A stretch of DNA of 64,000 nt from positions 62,001-126,000 of the forward strand of contig NZ_JAFEMW010000005.1 in NCBI RefSeq assembly GCF_016892625.1. Direction: 5' to 3'. The stretch's first letter is position 1, and each line of letters starts with the position of its first letter. Of the stretch, positions 25,630-32,921 are shown piece after piece. Source of the stretch: Brevibacterium sp. RIT 803 (GTDB taxonomy: Bacteria > Actinomycetota > Actinomycetes > Actinomycetales > Brevibacteriaceae). The position numbers and the translations under genes were made by a program. The notes under the pieces were generated by a model. That model was not told the origin of the DNA. It ran no database searches and saw only the letters and a program-made list of their open reading frames with translations.

Positions 25630-26115
25630 ATGCCGCAGATCCCAGAGGACGTGGTATGGCTGAAGCCTGGCCAGGTCGCCGAGCGAGCGGGAGTAGCAGT
25701 CTCCGCGCTCCATTACTACGAGAAGCTAGGGCTAATCCACAGTCGACGGACCGCAGGGAATCGACGCGAGTATCGACGTGACACGCTCAGGGTCATCGCC
25801 TTCATTCGCGCTTCCCAACGCGTGGGCATCGGGCTCGATCGCATCAATGATGCCCTGGAAGGTCTGCCGGAGGAAGGGATTCCGACGAAACGCGACTGGG
25901 CACGGATCTCACGTGAATGGCACGACGACCTCACTGAGAGAATCGACCACCTCACCGCACTGAGAGATTCTTTCTCGAACTGCATCGGATGCGGCTGCCT
26001 GTCACTGCGTTCCTGCCCCTATTCCAACCCGAACGACATTCTCGGAACCGGCGGAGCGGGAGCTCGTCGTCTCGGGAACGACGCATCGGACCGGAACAAT
26101 CCGCGGGGTGAATGA
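25630..26115 (+). CDS. soxR: Redox-sensing MerR-family regulator SoxR
   Basis: A 161-residue MerR-type regulator. The winged helix starts at LKPGQVAERAGVAVSALHYY, followed by a long dimerisation helix. The C-terminal cluster C118-x2-C121-x-C123-x5-C129 (CIGCGCLSLRSC) is the diagnostic [2Fe-2S] ligand set of SoxR. Redox-active compounds such as quinones and phenazines oxidise the cluster and switch on target genes. The tail after residue 137 (GTGGAGARRLGNDAS) is an extension often seen in actinobacterial SoxR. The ATG at 25630 has AAGGAGG 9 bp upstream; the open frame extending further upstream runs through the divergent promoter and is not coding. Probable target: the FrnE-reductase-exporter operon. 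Confidence 0.93.
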   Translation: MPQIPEDVVWLKPGQVAERAGVAVSALHYYEKLGLIHSRRTAGNRREYRRDTLRVIAFIRASQRVGIGLDRINDALEGLPEEGIPTKRDWARISREWHDDLTERIDHLTALRDSFSNCIGCGCLSLRSCPYSNPNDILGTGGAGARRLGNDASDRNNPRGE

Positions 26116-26126
26116 CACTGCGCGAC

Positions 26127-27086
26127 TCAGTGCTCGAGGATGATCTTTCCGGTCGTCGCCCGGGATTCGAGTGCCGTGAAGGCCTCGGCCACCTCGGCGA
26201 TGGAATAGCGGGCGCCGATGCTCACCTTGAGGTCTCCGCTGCGAATCCACGCGAAGATCTCATCGGTGCGACCGCGGATCTCATCTGCGGTGCGGACGTG
26301 GTCGGCGACGGTGGGGCGGGTGAGGAAGAGCGAGCCCGAGGTGTTGAGCGTGTTGACGTCGACCGGATCGACCGGACCGCTGGCGTTGCCGACGACGACG
26401 ATCGTGCCCCGGGTGCGCACGGCCTTGAGATCATCGTCGAAGGTGGTCGCTCCGACGCCGTCATAGATGACGGTGGCGCCGATACCGTCGGTGACCTCCA
26501 GGGTCTTATCGGCGAAGTCCTCGTAGCCGAAGACATGGCTCGCTCCGTTCGCCCGGGCGATCTCGGCCTTCTCCTCTGACGAGGTCGTGCCGATCACCGT
26601 CGCGCCCTTGAGCACGGCGACCTGAGTGAGCAGCTGACCGAGACCCCCGGCCGCCGCGTGGACCACAACGACGTCGCCCGAAGTCACCGCGTGCGTGTCC
26701 GTGGTCAGGTAGTGCGCGGTGATGCCCTGCATGAGAGCGGCCACTCCGGTCTCATCGTCGATGTCATCGGGGATCGGGACCGCTTTGGCCGCCTGGACGA
26801 GGGCGAACTGCGAGAAGCTTCCCTGCCCACCGGCCATCCAGCCCACGCGCGTTCCGACCTCGAACCCCGTGACACCGTCACCGGTGGACACGACCCGACC
26901 GACCCCTTCGACTCCGGCACGAAAGGGCGTGGGCAGAGCCGCGCGACGTTGGACGACATCGAGGAAGTTGACGCCTGAGATACTCAGCTCGACGAGAATC
27001 TGGCCCTCGGCGGGTACCAGTTCCTCGTTGTCCACCTGCGCGTACGCTTCTGGACCACCATGCTGCTCAACCTTGATGAATGTCAT
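26127..27086 (-). CDS. MDR-family quinone oxidoreductase (Qor type)
   Basis: A 319-residue zinc-free medium-chain reductase. SISGVNFLDVVQRRA, GVEGVGRVVSTGDGV and the cofactor motif VVHAAAGGLGQLLTQVA match NADPH:quinone oxidoreductase of the QOR class, which commonly carries the NFLD/NFID and AAAGGVG motifs. The start at 27086 has AAGGGGGC upstream; a longer open frame continues through the TetR gene on the other strand and is not coding. It is divergent from a tetR gene with a palindrome between them, so it is probably induced by the ligand of that repressor. Confidence 0.87.
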   Translation of the reverse strand: MTFIKVEQHGGPEAYAQVDNEELVPAEGQILVELSISGVNFLDVVQRRAALPTPFRAGVEGVGRVVSTGDGVTGFEVGTRVGWMAGGQGSFSQFALVQAAKAVPIPDDIDDETGVAALMQGITAHYLTTDTHAVTSGDVVVVHAAAGGLGQLLTQVAVLKGATVIGTTSSEEKAEIARANGASHVFGYEDFADKTLEVTDGIGATVIYDGVGATTFDDDLKAVRTRGTIVVVGNASGPVDPVDVNTLNTSGSLFLTRPTVADHVRTADEIRGRTDEIFAWIRSGDLKVSIGARYSIAEVAEAFTALESRATTGKIILEH

Positions 27087-27147
27087 CTTTGCCCCCTTGA
27101 AGTCGGTGTCTGGGTCTAGGCGCGGAGCTTTCGTCCGCATGTGCATC

Positions 27148-27161
27148 CGGACTATAGTCCG
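27148..27161. promoter_or_regulatory. Perfect 14-bp palindrome, probable TetR operator
   Basis: CGGACTATAGTCCG is a perfect palindrome between the divergent quinone oxidoreductase and TetR genes, 4 bp before the likely TetR start. It contains a TATAGT hexamer that could serve as a -10 element. Size, symmetry and place fit a TetR operator with autorepression. Confidence 0.6.
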
Positions 27162-27164
27162 TAT

Positions 27165-27806
27165 ATGAGCGAGCATACCGGAACGCAGTCCGCTTTTGGA
27201 AGAGCCCTTCTTCCCATGGCGACTCCAGAGCAGCCGCTGCGCGCCGACGCACAGCGGAATCGACGTCGAATCCTCGACTCTGCCACGCAGCTCCTGGCTG
27301 ATGAGGGAGTCGGTGGACTGACCATGGACGAACTGGCCAAGCGCGCTCAGGTCGGCAAGGGCACGCTGTACCGGAACTTCACCGATAAAGCGGGAATCGC
27401 CTCGGCGCTGCTCGACGATCGCGTCCGAGACATGCACTCGCGGATGCTGCAGGGGCCACCTCCGCTGGGGCCGGGCGCACCCGGCGACGAGCGCCTGGCA
27501 GCCTTCACCGAGGCATATATGAGGCACATCTCGGGCAACCTCGACCTCGTCCTCCTCACCGAGGCATCGAGCCCCCGGGGGCGTTTCGACAGAGTGGGCT
27601 ACCCTTTCTGGCGTCGACACGTCGAAACCCTCGTCGCCGAGGTGCGCAGAGAAGACCACGCCGAGAATGCACGACTGCACGCCGAGGCGGTCATGTCCGT
27701 GCTCTCGGCCGCTCAGCTGGAGCAGTGGATCCGCATTGAGGGGCACGACCTCGACGAGCTCATCCCCCGAGTGCAGAAGATCGTCGTCAGCATCGCCGTC
27801 GGCTGA
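27165..27806 (+). CDS. TetR-family transcriptional regulator
   Basis: A regulator of 213 residues from ATG 27165. The helix-turn-helix is RILDSATQLLADEGVGGLTM...AQVGKGTLYRNFTDKAG. The C-terminal part resembles the SbtR/TetR_C_33-type ligand domain. Possible starts are 27141 (inside the operator), 27165 and 27216; none has a clear ribosome site, and a leaderless transcript from 27165 is possible. It is divergent from the quinone oxidoreductase and likely represses it. Confidence 0.83.
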   Translation: MSEHTGTQSAFGRALLPMATPEQPLRADAQRNRRRILDSATQLLADEGVGGLTMDELAKRAQVGKGTLYRNFTDKAGIASALLDDRVRDMHSRMLQGPPPLGPGAPGDERLAAFTEAYMRHISGNLDLVLLTEASSPRGRFDRVGYPFWRRHVETLVAEVRREDHAENARLHAEAVMSVLSAAQLEQWIRIEGHDLDELIPRVQKIVVSIAVG

Positions 27807-27812
27807 GTTCAG

Positions 27813-29024
27813 TCACCGCTCCACAACGAGGTCGCTCAAAGGCGTCGAACAGCAGGGCAGAAACTTCCCGGCCGCGATCTCCTTGGGGCGGATGCCTCCT
27901 GCGTGGTTCATCTCGACCTCGCCGCTGACCAGGACTGACTTGCAGGTTCCACACATCCCCTCTTCGCAGGAAGACGGGAAGACCATACCGGCCTCGACTG
28001 CTGCGTCGAGAACCGTGGTCTCAGGATCGCATTCGACATGCTTGCCGCTGCCGGTGAAGTCGATGCCGAATCTCCTCAGCGGAGACGCCCCGCACACAGA
28101 CGGTGGACCAACAGGCTCCGCTCCCCGCCCCGAAACTGCCTCGGTCGCGGCCTCGACTTCGGCGAACTGGGCCCGCTTGGCCAGCCGTTCGGCTGGAGAG
28201 GTCGCGAAGACGAAAGACTCCTCGTGCACCCGGCTCCCCAGCACGCCGAGCTCGTCGAGCATCACCCGGACTGCGGCCATGTAATCGGCAGGACCGCAGA
28301 CAAAGGTCTCACGATCTGCCAACTCGGGGACCACCTCGGCGAGGGCCTCGCAGGTGATGCGACCACGGCGACCGGCCCACACCTCAGTGGCGGAGTCTCT
28401 CGAGCACATCGTCACCACATTCACACCGGGGACCTCGGCCAGCTGCTCGAGTTCGGGCCGGAAGATGATGTCGGCCGGGGTAGCCGCGTTGTGAATGAGC
28501 ACGATGTCGGTCGGGGCACCGGCAGGCCGCGCTAGCAGGGACCGCACCATCGACATAATCGGGGAGAGACCCGAGCCGCCGGAGACGAACAGGTGCTTCG
28601 CGGCCGGGTGGAAACTGGTGCTGAACAGACCGTACGGACCGTCGACGTGGACTCGGTCGCCGACCCTGAGCACGTCGTGCAGGTAGGTCGAGACCGCGCC
28701 GCCGTCCACGCGTTTGACGGTGAGGGTGAATGTGTTCGTCCCGAACGGTGCCGAGGCGATCGAATAGCAGCGCTCACACTCGAGTTCGGGGATGCGCACC
28801 GTCACGTACTGTCCGGGTTCGAAGTCGATCCGAGCCATCCAGGGGGCAAAGAGCTCGAAGCTCCTGACGTTGTGCGTGACATCGGTGATGGACACGCATT
28901 CGACCATCCCGGTCAGTTCCGCGTCGGCATCGGGTGCTGCCGCGTCAAAGCCGGGGGCCGTCGCAGCATAGCCGGGGGCTGCCGCGTCAAAGCCGGCGTT
29001 CAGTGTCTCCTGGTCGATCGTCAT
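27813..29024 (-). CDS. Ferredoxin-type reductase subunit of a Rieske demethylase (GbcB-like)
   Basis: A 403-residue electron-transfer protein. It has an FAD domain (RCYSIASAPF binds FAD), an NAD domain (SGGSGLSPIMSMVRSLL, then FVCGPADYM) and a C-terminal plant-type [2Fe-2S] domain with CEEGMCGTC and a final Cys in LPCCS. This order matches reductases of two-component Rieske systems such as GbcB (glycine betaine demethylase). The first 35 residues hold an Ala/Pro/Gly/Asp repeat (GFDAAAPGYAATAPGFDAAA). The ATG at 29024 shares one base with the stop of the Rieske oxygenase, so the two are made together. It passes electrons from NAD(P)H to the oxygenase. Confidence 0.86.
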   Translation of the reverse strand: MTIDQETLNAGFDAAAPGYAATAPGFDAAAPDADAELTGMVECVSITDVTHNVRSFELFAPWMARIDFEPGQYVTVRIPELECERCYSIASAPFGTNTFTLTVKRVDGGAVSTYLHDVLRVGDRVHVDGPYGLFSTSFHPAAKHLFVSGGSGLSPIMSMVRSLLARPAGAPTDIVLIHNAATPADIIFRPELEQLAEVPGVNVVTMCSRDSATEVWAGRRGRITCEALAEVVPELADRETFVCGPADYMAAVRVMLDELGVLGSRVHEESFVFATSPAERLAKRAQFAEVEAATEAVSGRGAEPVGPPSVCGASPLRRFGIDFTGSGKHVECDPETTVLDAAVEAGMVFPSSCEEGMCGTCKSVLVSGEVEMNHAGGIRPKEIAAGKFLPCCSTPLSDLVVER

Positions 29025-30328
29025 CAGCCCTGTCCTCCCTGGCCAGCCTGCCGTACGTCGGTCTGCACCCTGTGAGCCTGCAGCCGTTCGATGTACCACG
29101 TGCAGAATTCTTCGAGGTCGCTCTCCGTGGGCGCATAGGGTCCCGGAATGTAGGCCGGCGACGAGATCCCGCGGTGGGCCTTCGCGCACAGCGCCGCATC
29201 CTGCTCGTTCGTCTTCACCCACACGGTCGTGAGGTTCTCAACGTCATAGTCGACGCCTTCGACCGCATCCTCATGGACCAGCCAGGTCGAGCGCACCCGC
29301 GTGGTGTCGGGCCCCAGGGGAATGAGGGAGAAGGTGACCGCGTGGTCGCCCATGAAGTGGAACCAGGCGTTGGGCTGAGTGTGCATGGATAGTCGCCCGA
29401 GCTCAGGGGTATCGAGTTCACCGAGGAGCTTCGCCGAGGCGGCCCCGCCGTCCATCGTGTACGACTCCCCCTTTCCGTCGAGAGCCGCCCGTTCGATGCG
29501 GAAGCCGGTGGCTCGGCCGCTGAGCTCTGCGATGAGCTGCGTGGGCAGGTTGTTGCGTTCGCTGTTGACCCGCAGTCTCTCCTCGGCGTCGAGGTAGCGC
29601 TGATAGGCGGGCTTGAGCCGTTTGGGGATCTCGTCCGGGGCGTAGCCATAGGTTGGGAAGAATGTGCAGGTCAGCTCCGGGTGCCCGGCCTCGCAGTGAT
29701 AGCACTCGCGGTTGTTCTCCATGACGAGCTTCCAATTGGCGTGCTCGATGAGATCGACCTGAGCGGCGACCTTGGTCTTGTTCAGGGCGTGCGGTTCGAT
29801 GTAGGGCGAGATCCGCTCGGCCACCTCGGCGAAGTCCTCCGGCGGATTGTGCGCCAGGCAGATGAAGACCAGGCCAGCGACGACGCGGACGTTGACCGAG
29901 CGCAGGGAGAAGCAGGTCCGGTCGAAGCCGGGAGCCTGGACACCTGCGGACATGAGGTCGCCCTCGGGTGAGTAGGTCCACTGGTGGTAGCTGCAGACGA
30001 TGTTGCCCACGGACCCATTGGTCTCGGACAGGAGGCGAGCGCCTCTGTGGCGGCAGACGTTGTGGTGGGCGCGGATCTCCTCGTCGTCATCGCGGATGAT
30101 GATGACCGAATAGTCGCCGATGTCGATGGTGACGAAATCGCCGGGCTCGGGCACCTCGGCAGCTGCCGCTGCGAAGATCCATGTCGCGGCGAATACCGCG
30201 TCGATGTCCCTGCGATAGAACTCATCGGAGAGATAGAAGGGGGCCTCAAGACAGTAGCCGGGTCGACGCTCGTCGATGAGCCTGTCTGGTTTGTCTGTTC
30301 TGGGATCGACTTCGGGTGCCAAAGTCAT
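29024..30328 (-). CDS. Rieske non-heme iron oxygenase, GbcA-like betaine demethylase
   Basis: A 434-residue oxygenase. The Rieske ligands are C92-x-H94 (CRHRGARLLS) and C112-x2-H115 (CSYH). The catalytic-iron region is ENNRECYHCEAGHPEL with His211 and His216, a segment I associate with the GbcA group. GbcA hydroxylates an N-methyl group of glycine betaine, releasing formaldehyde; close relatives act on stachydrine or carnitine. ATG 30328 follows GAGGCGGTG. It is paired with the reductase downstream and divergent from a LysR regulator. The enzyme class is secure; the betaine is not settled. Confidence 0.85.
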   Translation of the reverse strand: MTLAPEVDPRTDKPDRLIDERRPGYCLEAPFYLSDEFYRRDIDAVFAATWIFAAAAAEVPEPGDFVTIDIGDYSVIIIRDDDEEIRAHHNVCRHRGARLLSETNGSVGNIVCSYHQWTYSPEGDLMSAGVQAPGFDRTCFSLRSVNVRVVAGLVFICLAHNPPEDFAEVAERISPYIEPHALNKTKVAAQVDLIEHANWKLVMENNRECYHCEAGHPELTCTFFPTYGYAPDEIPKRLKPAYQRYLDAEERLRVNSERNNLPTQLIAELSGRATGFRIERAALDGKGESYTMDGGAASAKLLGELDTPELGRLSMHTQPNAWFHFMGDHAVTFSLIPLGPDTTRVRSTWLVHEDAVEGVDYDVENLTTVWVKTNEQDAALCAKAHRGISSPAYIPGPYAPTESDLEEFCTWYIERLQAHRVQTDVRQAGQGGQG

Positions 30329-30420
30329 CGGTGTCACCGCCTCGCTGCGATTGCTGTTGCCTAAGGCCAGTGTCCGCCGGAAAACCTGCGAAGAAAAGCG
30401 AATCTTTTTCCACTGGATCG

Positions 30421-30435
30421 TGCAACAATATTGCA
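30421..30435. promoter_or_regulatory. LysR-type T-N11-A box overlapping the lysR start codon
   Basis: TGCAACAATATTGCA has perfect TGCAA/TTGCA arms and the T-N11-A form of LysR sites. It ends on the A of the lysR ATG at 30435 and lies 93 bp from the Rieske start codon. Bound regulator would cover its own start region, as expected for autorepression with activation of the divergent operon. Confidence 0.55.
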
Positions 30436-31361
30436 TGATCGATCAGCGTCTCCAGGTGCTCCGAGTGCTCTCCGAGGTCGGAACTCTCACCGAGGCCGCA
30501 CACCGCCTCGGATATACCCCTTCCGCCGTGTCTCATCAGCTGCGATCCCTGTCCAAGGACCTCGGTCTGCCCATCCTCGAACAGCGCGGAAGAGGCCTCG
30601 TTCTGACCCCTGTGGGCCAGCTCCTCCTTGAGCGGACACAGGAGCTCTTCACCCGGTGGGAGGAGATTCGCGGCGAACTCGCCGAGGCCGATGCGGGCAG
30701 CCCCATGCAGCAGAGGCGACTGCGCCTGTGCGGCTTCTCGACGGCTGCGGCGGCGCTGCTGCCACCGACTGCGGAGAAGGTGAACGAACTTTTCCCCGAT
30801 TCTCAGGTCACCATCATCGAGGCCGAGCCGGAGGAGTGCTTCGAACTCCTCGTCACCGAGCAGGCAGATATCGCCGTCGTCGTGGCCACGGACCCGCTGC
30901 CGCCGCGCAGCGACATCCGGTTCGAGCAGAATGCGCTGGTCAGCGACCGGCTCGACCTCCTCGTCCGCAGCGATCACCGCTTGGCCACTCGCTCGGCGGT
31001 GTCACTGAGTGAGGCTGCTGAGGAGAGTTGGATCCTCGACCGCCCGGGTTCGCCCTACTACCGGCTGGTGCGAACAGCCTGCGCGGCCGCCGGCTTCTTC
31101 CCCGAGAACGCCCATCAGTCGCGGGAGTGGGAGACCGGAGCGGCCCTGGTCTCTGCCGGATTGGGGGTGGCGCTCATCCCCCGCCTGGCCAGACTGCCCG
31201 AGGGCTACGATGTGGCCCGCGTGCCCTTGCGCGGAGATCCGGTACCGTCCCGGAAGATCCTCACCGGGGTACGCAGCGGGTCTGCCGGCCAGCCGATCAT
31301 CGCCGCCGCGCTCGGGATCCTCCACGAGGTCGCAGCCTCGGTGGCTCACCGCGGGGTGTGA
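30435..31361 (+). CDS. LysR-family regulator of the Rieske operon
   Basis: A 308-residue LysR-type regulator. The DNA-binding region is GTLTEAAHRLGYTPSAVSHQ, followed by a linker helix and a periplasmic-binding-protein-like effector domain (ends RLARLPEGYDVARVPL). No ribosome site precedes ATG 30435; the T-N11-A box runs right up to the start, so the mRNA may be leaderless. It is divergent from the GbcAB-like genes and is their likely activator, sensing a betaine or a breakdown product. Confidence 0.84.
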   Translation: MIDQRLQVLRVLSEVGTLTEAAHRLGYTPSAVSHQLRSLSKDLGLPILEQRGRGLVLTPVGQLLLERTQELFTRWEEIRGELAEADAGSPMQQRRLRLCGFSTAAAALLPPTAEKVNELFPDSQVTIIEAEPEECFELLVTEQADIAVVVATDPLPPRSDIRFEQNALVSDRLDLLVRSDHRLATRSAVSLSEAAEESWILDRPGSPYYRLVRTACAAAGFFPENAHQSREWETGAALVSAGLGVALIPRLARLPEGYDVARVPLRGDPVPSRKILTGVRSGSAGQPIIAAALGILHEVAASVAHRGV

Positions 31362-31364
31362 ACC

Positions 31365-31751
31365 TCACCGGTACGACGGCCAGCCCATGGCCGCGTGCCT
31401 GATGCGACGACGCTTCTTCGCGGTGCGGACCGCGAGGACGATTCCGGTGACGAGAGCCGCCAGTGACACCACGCCCACAATGACTGCGGTGATGACGAAA
31501 CCGGAGGCGAAGTCATTGAAGGCATCGACGTTGCCGCCACCACCGAACAGGAACAGCACGCCGGGAATCATGATGATTCCGATCGCCAGCAGCACACCGA
31601 GGGCTCCCGCCATAATCAACAGAATCCCCGGAACCACCGAGGGCAGCCGTGGCATGGGGTGCTGCGGAGCGACGTACCGCGACCTCGGGTGCTGTGCCAC
31701 CGGCTGCTGCGGCACCGGCCGCTGCGGCATTCCGAAATTCTCCCGAGCCAT
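31365..31751 (-). CDS. Small two-segment membrane protein of unknown function
   Basis: About 128 residues. A polar N-terminus rich in Pro and Gln (QRPVPQQPVAQHPRSRY) precedes two hydrophobic segments (about 40-68 and 85-108) and a basic C-terminal tail (KKRRRIRHAAMG). I do not recognise the family. The ATG at 31751 has an AAGGGTG-like site about 9 bp upstream; a GTG at 31763 is also possible. It lies between the LysR gene (3 bp from its end, convergent) and the cyclodeaminase gene. Confidence 0.55.
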   Translation of the reverse strand: MARENFGMPQRPVPQQPVAQHPRSRYVAPQHPMPRLPSVVPGILLIMAGALGVLLAIGIIMIPGVLFLFGGGGNVDAFNDFASGFVITAVIVGVVSLAALVTGIVLAVRTAKKRRRIRHAAMGWPSYR

Positions 31752-31988
31752 CGTCACATTCACCCTTCGCCTTCACCTGGCCGACCACCAGTCTTCGACC
31801 ATTGACCACTGTCGCTCTCCATCGTAGACGCGCCTCGACGCTGGACACCCGTGCTCATGTGACGAGATGGTGACGCGCTCACCCGGACTTTCGCATCCTG
31901 AAGAGCATTCACACGCCGACCGGGGGTGGCATAAGGTCGATGGCAAGAAGCCAGCCCCCAGGCCCAATCACGAAGGATGTGCTCACCG

Positions 31989-32921
31989 ATGGACGAAGTG
32001 AAGAACCTCGATGCCGAAGCTGTCTTCGCCGCACTCTCCCCCGCCGAGGCGGTCGCCGCCCTGCGTGCAGCGTTGGCGAGCGATTTCGACCCCGCCGATG
32101 ACATCCCGCGCACGATCACCGACATCTCTGCCGGGAACATGATCTTCATGCCCTCGGAGATCGGCGACTGGGTCGGCGTCAAACTCGCCGGCGTCTCCGT
32201 CGGCAATCCCGAACGCGGCCTCCCCCGAATCATGGCCCAGTACCTCATGTACGACAGCGCGACCCTCGAGCTGCGAACCGTCATCGATGGTGCGGCGCTG
32301 ACGACCCTGCGCACCCCGGCGGTCTCCGTCGCTGCGATCGAACCTGCCCTGACCAGGTTCACTCGGCCGGTCAAAGTCGTGGTCTTCGGCGCCGGCCCGC
32401 AGGGTGTGGGGCATGTCGACACGATCGCCGATGTCCTCGATGTCGAGCTCGCCGATGTCGCCTTCGTCGTCCGCTCCCCCGATCAGGTCACCTCCGATGC
32501 CCGTGACCGCGGCAGGGTGCTCGAAGCGCAGACCGCCGAGGTGGACTCAGCACTGCGCGCCGCCGACATCATCGTCACCGCCACCACCGCGAGCGAACCC
32601 CTGTTCTCATCAGATCTGGTCAGACCCGGTGCTGTGGTCATGGCGTGCGGATCCCACGATCCCCATTCGCGTGAGCTGCCAGCTGAGCTCTTCACCTCGG
32701 CGATGGTCGTGGTCGAAGACCTCAGCACAGTGCTGCGGGAGGGCGGGGACGTCGTCCTCGCGATCTCCGATGGGGCGCTGGATGCGGATTCGCTCGTGAC
32801 GATGAAGCGCTTCAGCAACGGCGAGGTCAGCGCCGATGCGGGTCAGACGGTCATCTTCAAGGGCTCCGGCATGTCGTGGGAGGACCTGGCTGTGGCCACG
32901 GAACTGGCAGGCAAAGCATGA
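31989..32921 (+). CDS. Ornithine cyclodeaminase / mu-crystallin family protein
   Basis: A 310-residue NAD(P)-binding protein. The substrate-side segment GVKLAGVSVGNPERGLP and RTVIDGAALTTLRTPAVS hold the conserved Lys and Arg, and VVFGAGPQGVGHVDTI is the Rossmann nucleotide loop. The family includes ornithine cyclodeaminase, alanine and opine-type dehydrogenases, and pyrroline-2-carboxylate reductase (LhpI) of hydroxyproline breakdown. Near a Rieske demethylase and a proline-racemase-family gene, a role in proline or imino acid formation is plausible. Starts are 31977 and 31989; I prefer 31989, which lies after GAAGGA. It overlaps the permease gene by 4 bp. Confidence 0.82.
   Translation: MDEVKNLDAEAVFAALSPAEAVAALRAALASDFDPADDIPRTITDISAGNMIFMPSEIGDWVGVKLAGVSVGNPERGLPRIMAQYLMYDSATLELRTVIDGAALTTLRTPAVSVAAIEPALTRFTRPVKVVVFGAGPQGVGHVDTIADVLDVELADVAFVVRSPDQVTSDARDRGRVLEAQTAEVDSALRAADIIVTATTASEPLFSSDLVRPGAVVMACGSHDPHSRELPAELFTSAMVVVEDLSTVLREGGDVVLAISDGALDADSLVTMKRFSNGEVSADAGQTVIFKGSGMSWEDLAVATELAGKA

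Noticed and set aside
27087..27746. N-terminal extension of the quinone oxidoreductase across the tetR gene
   Set aside because: It is antisense to tetR and crosses the palindromic operator; the start at 27086 has a good ribosome site and matches the family start.
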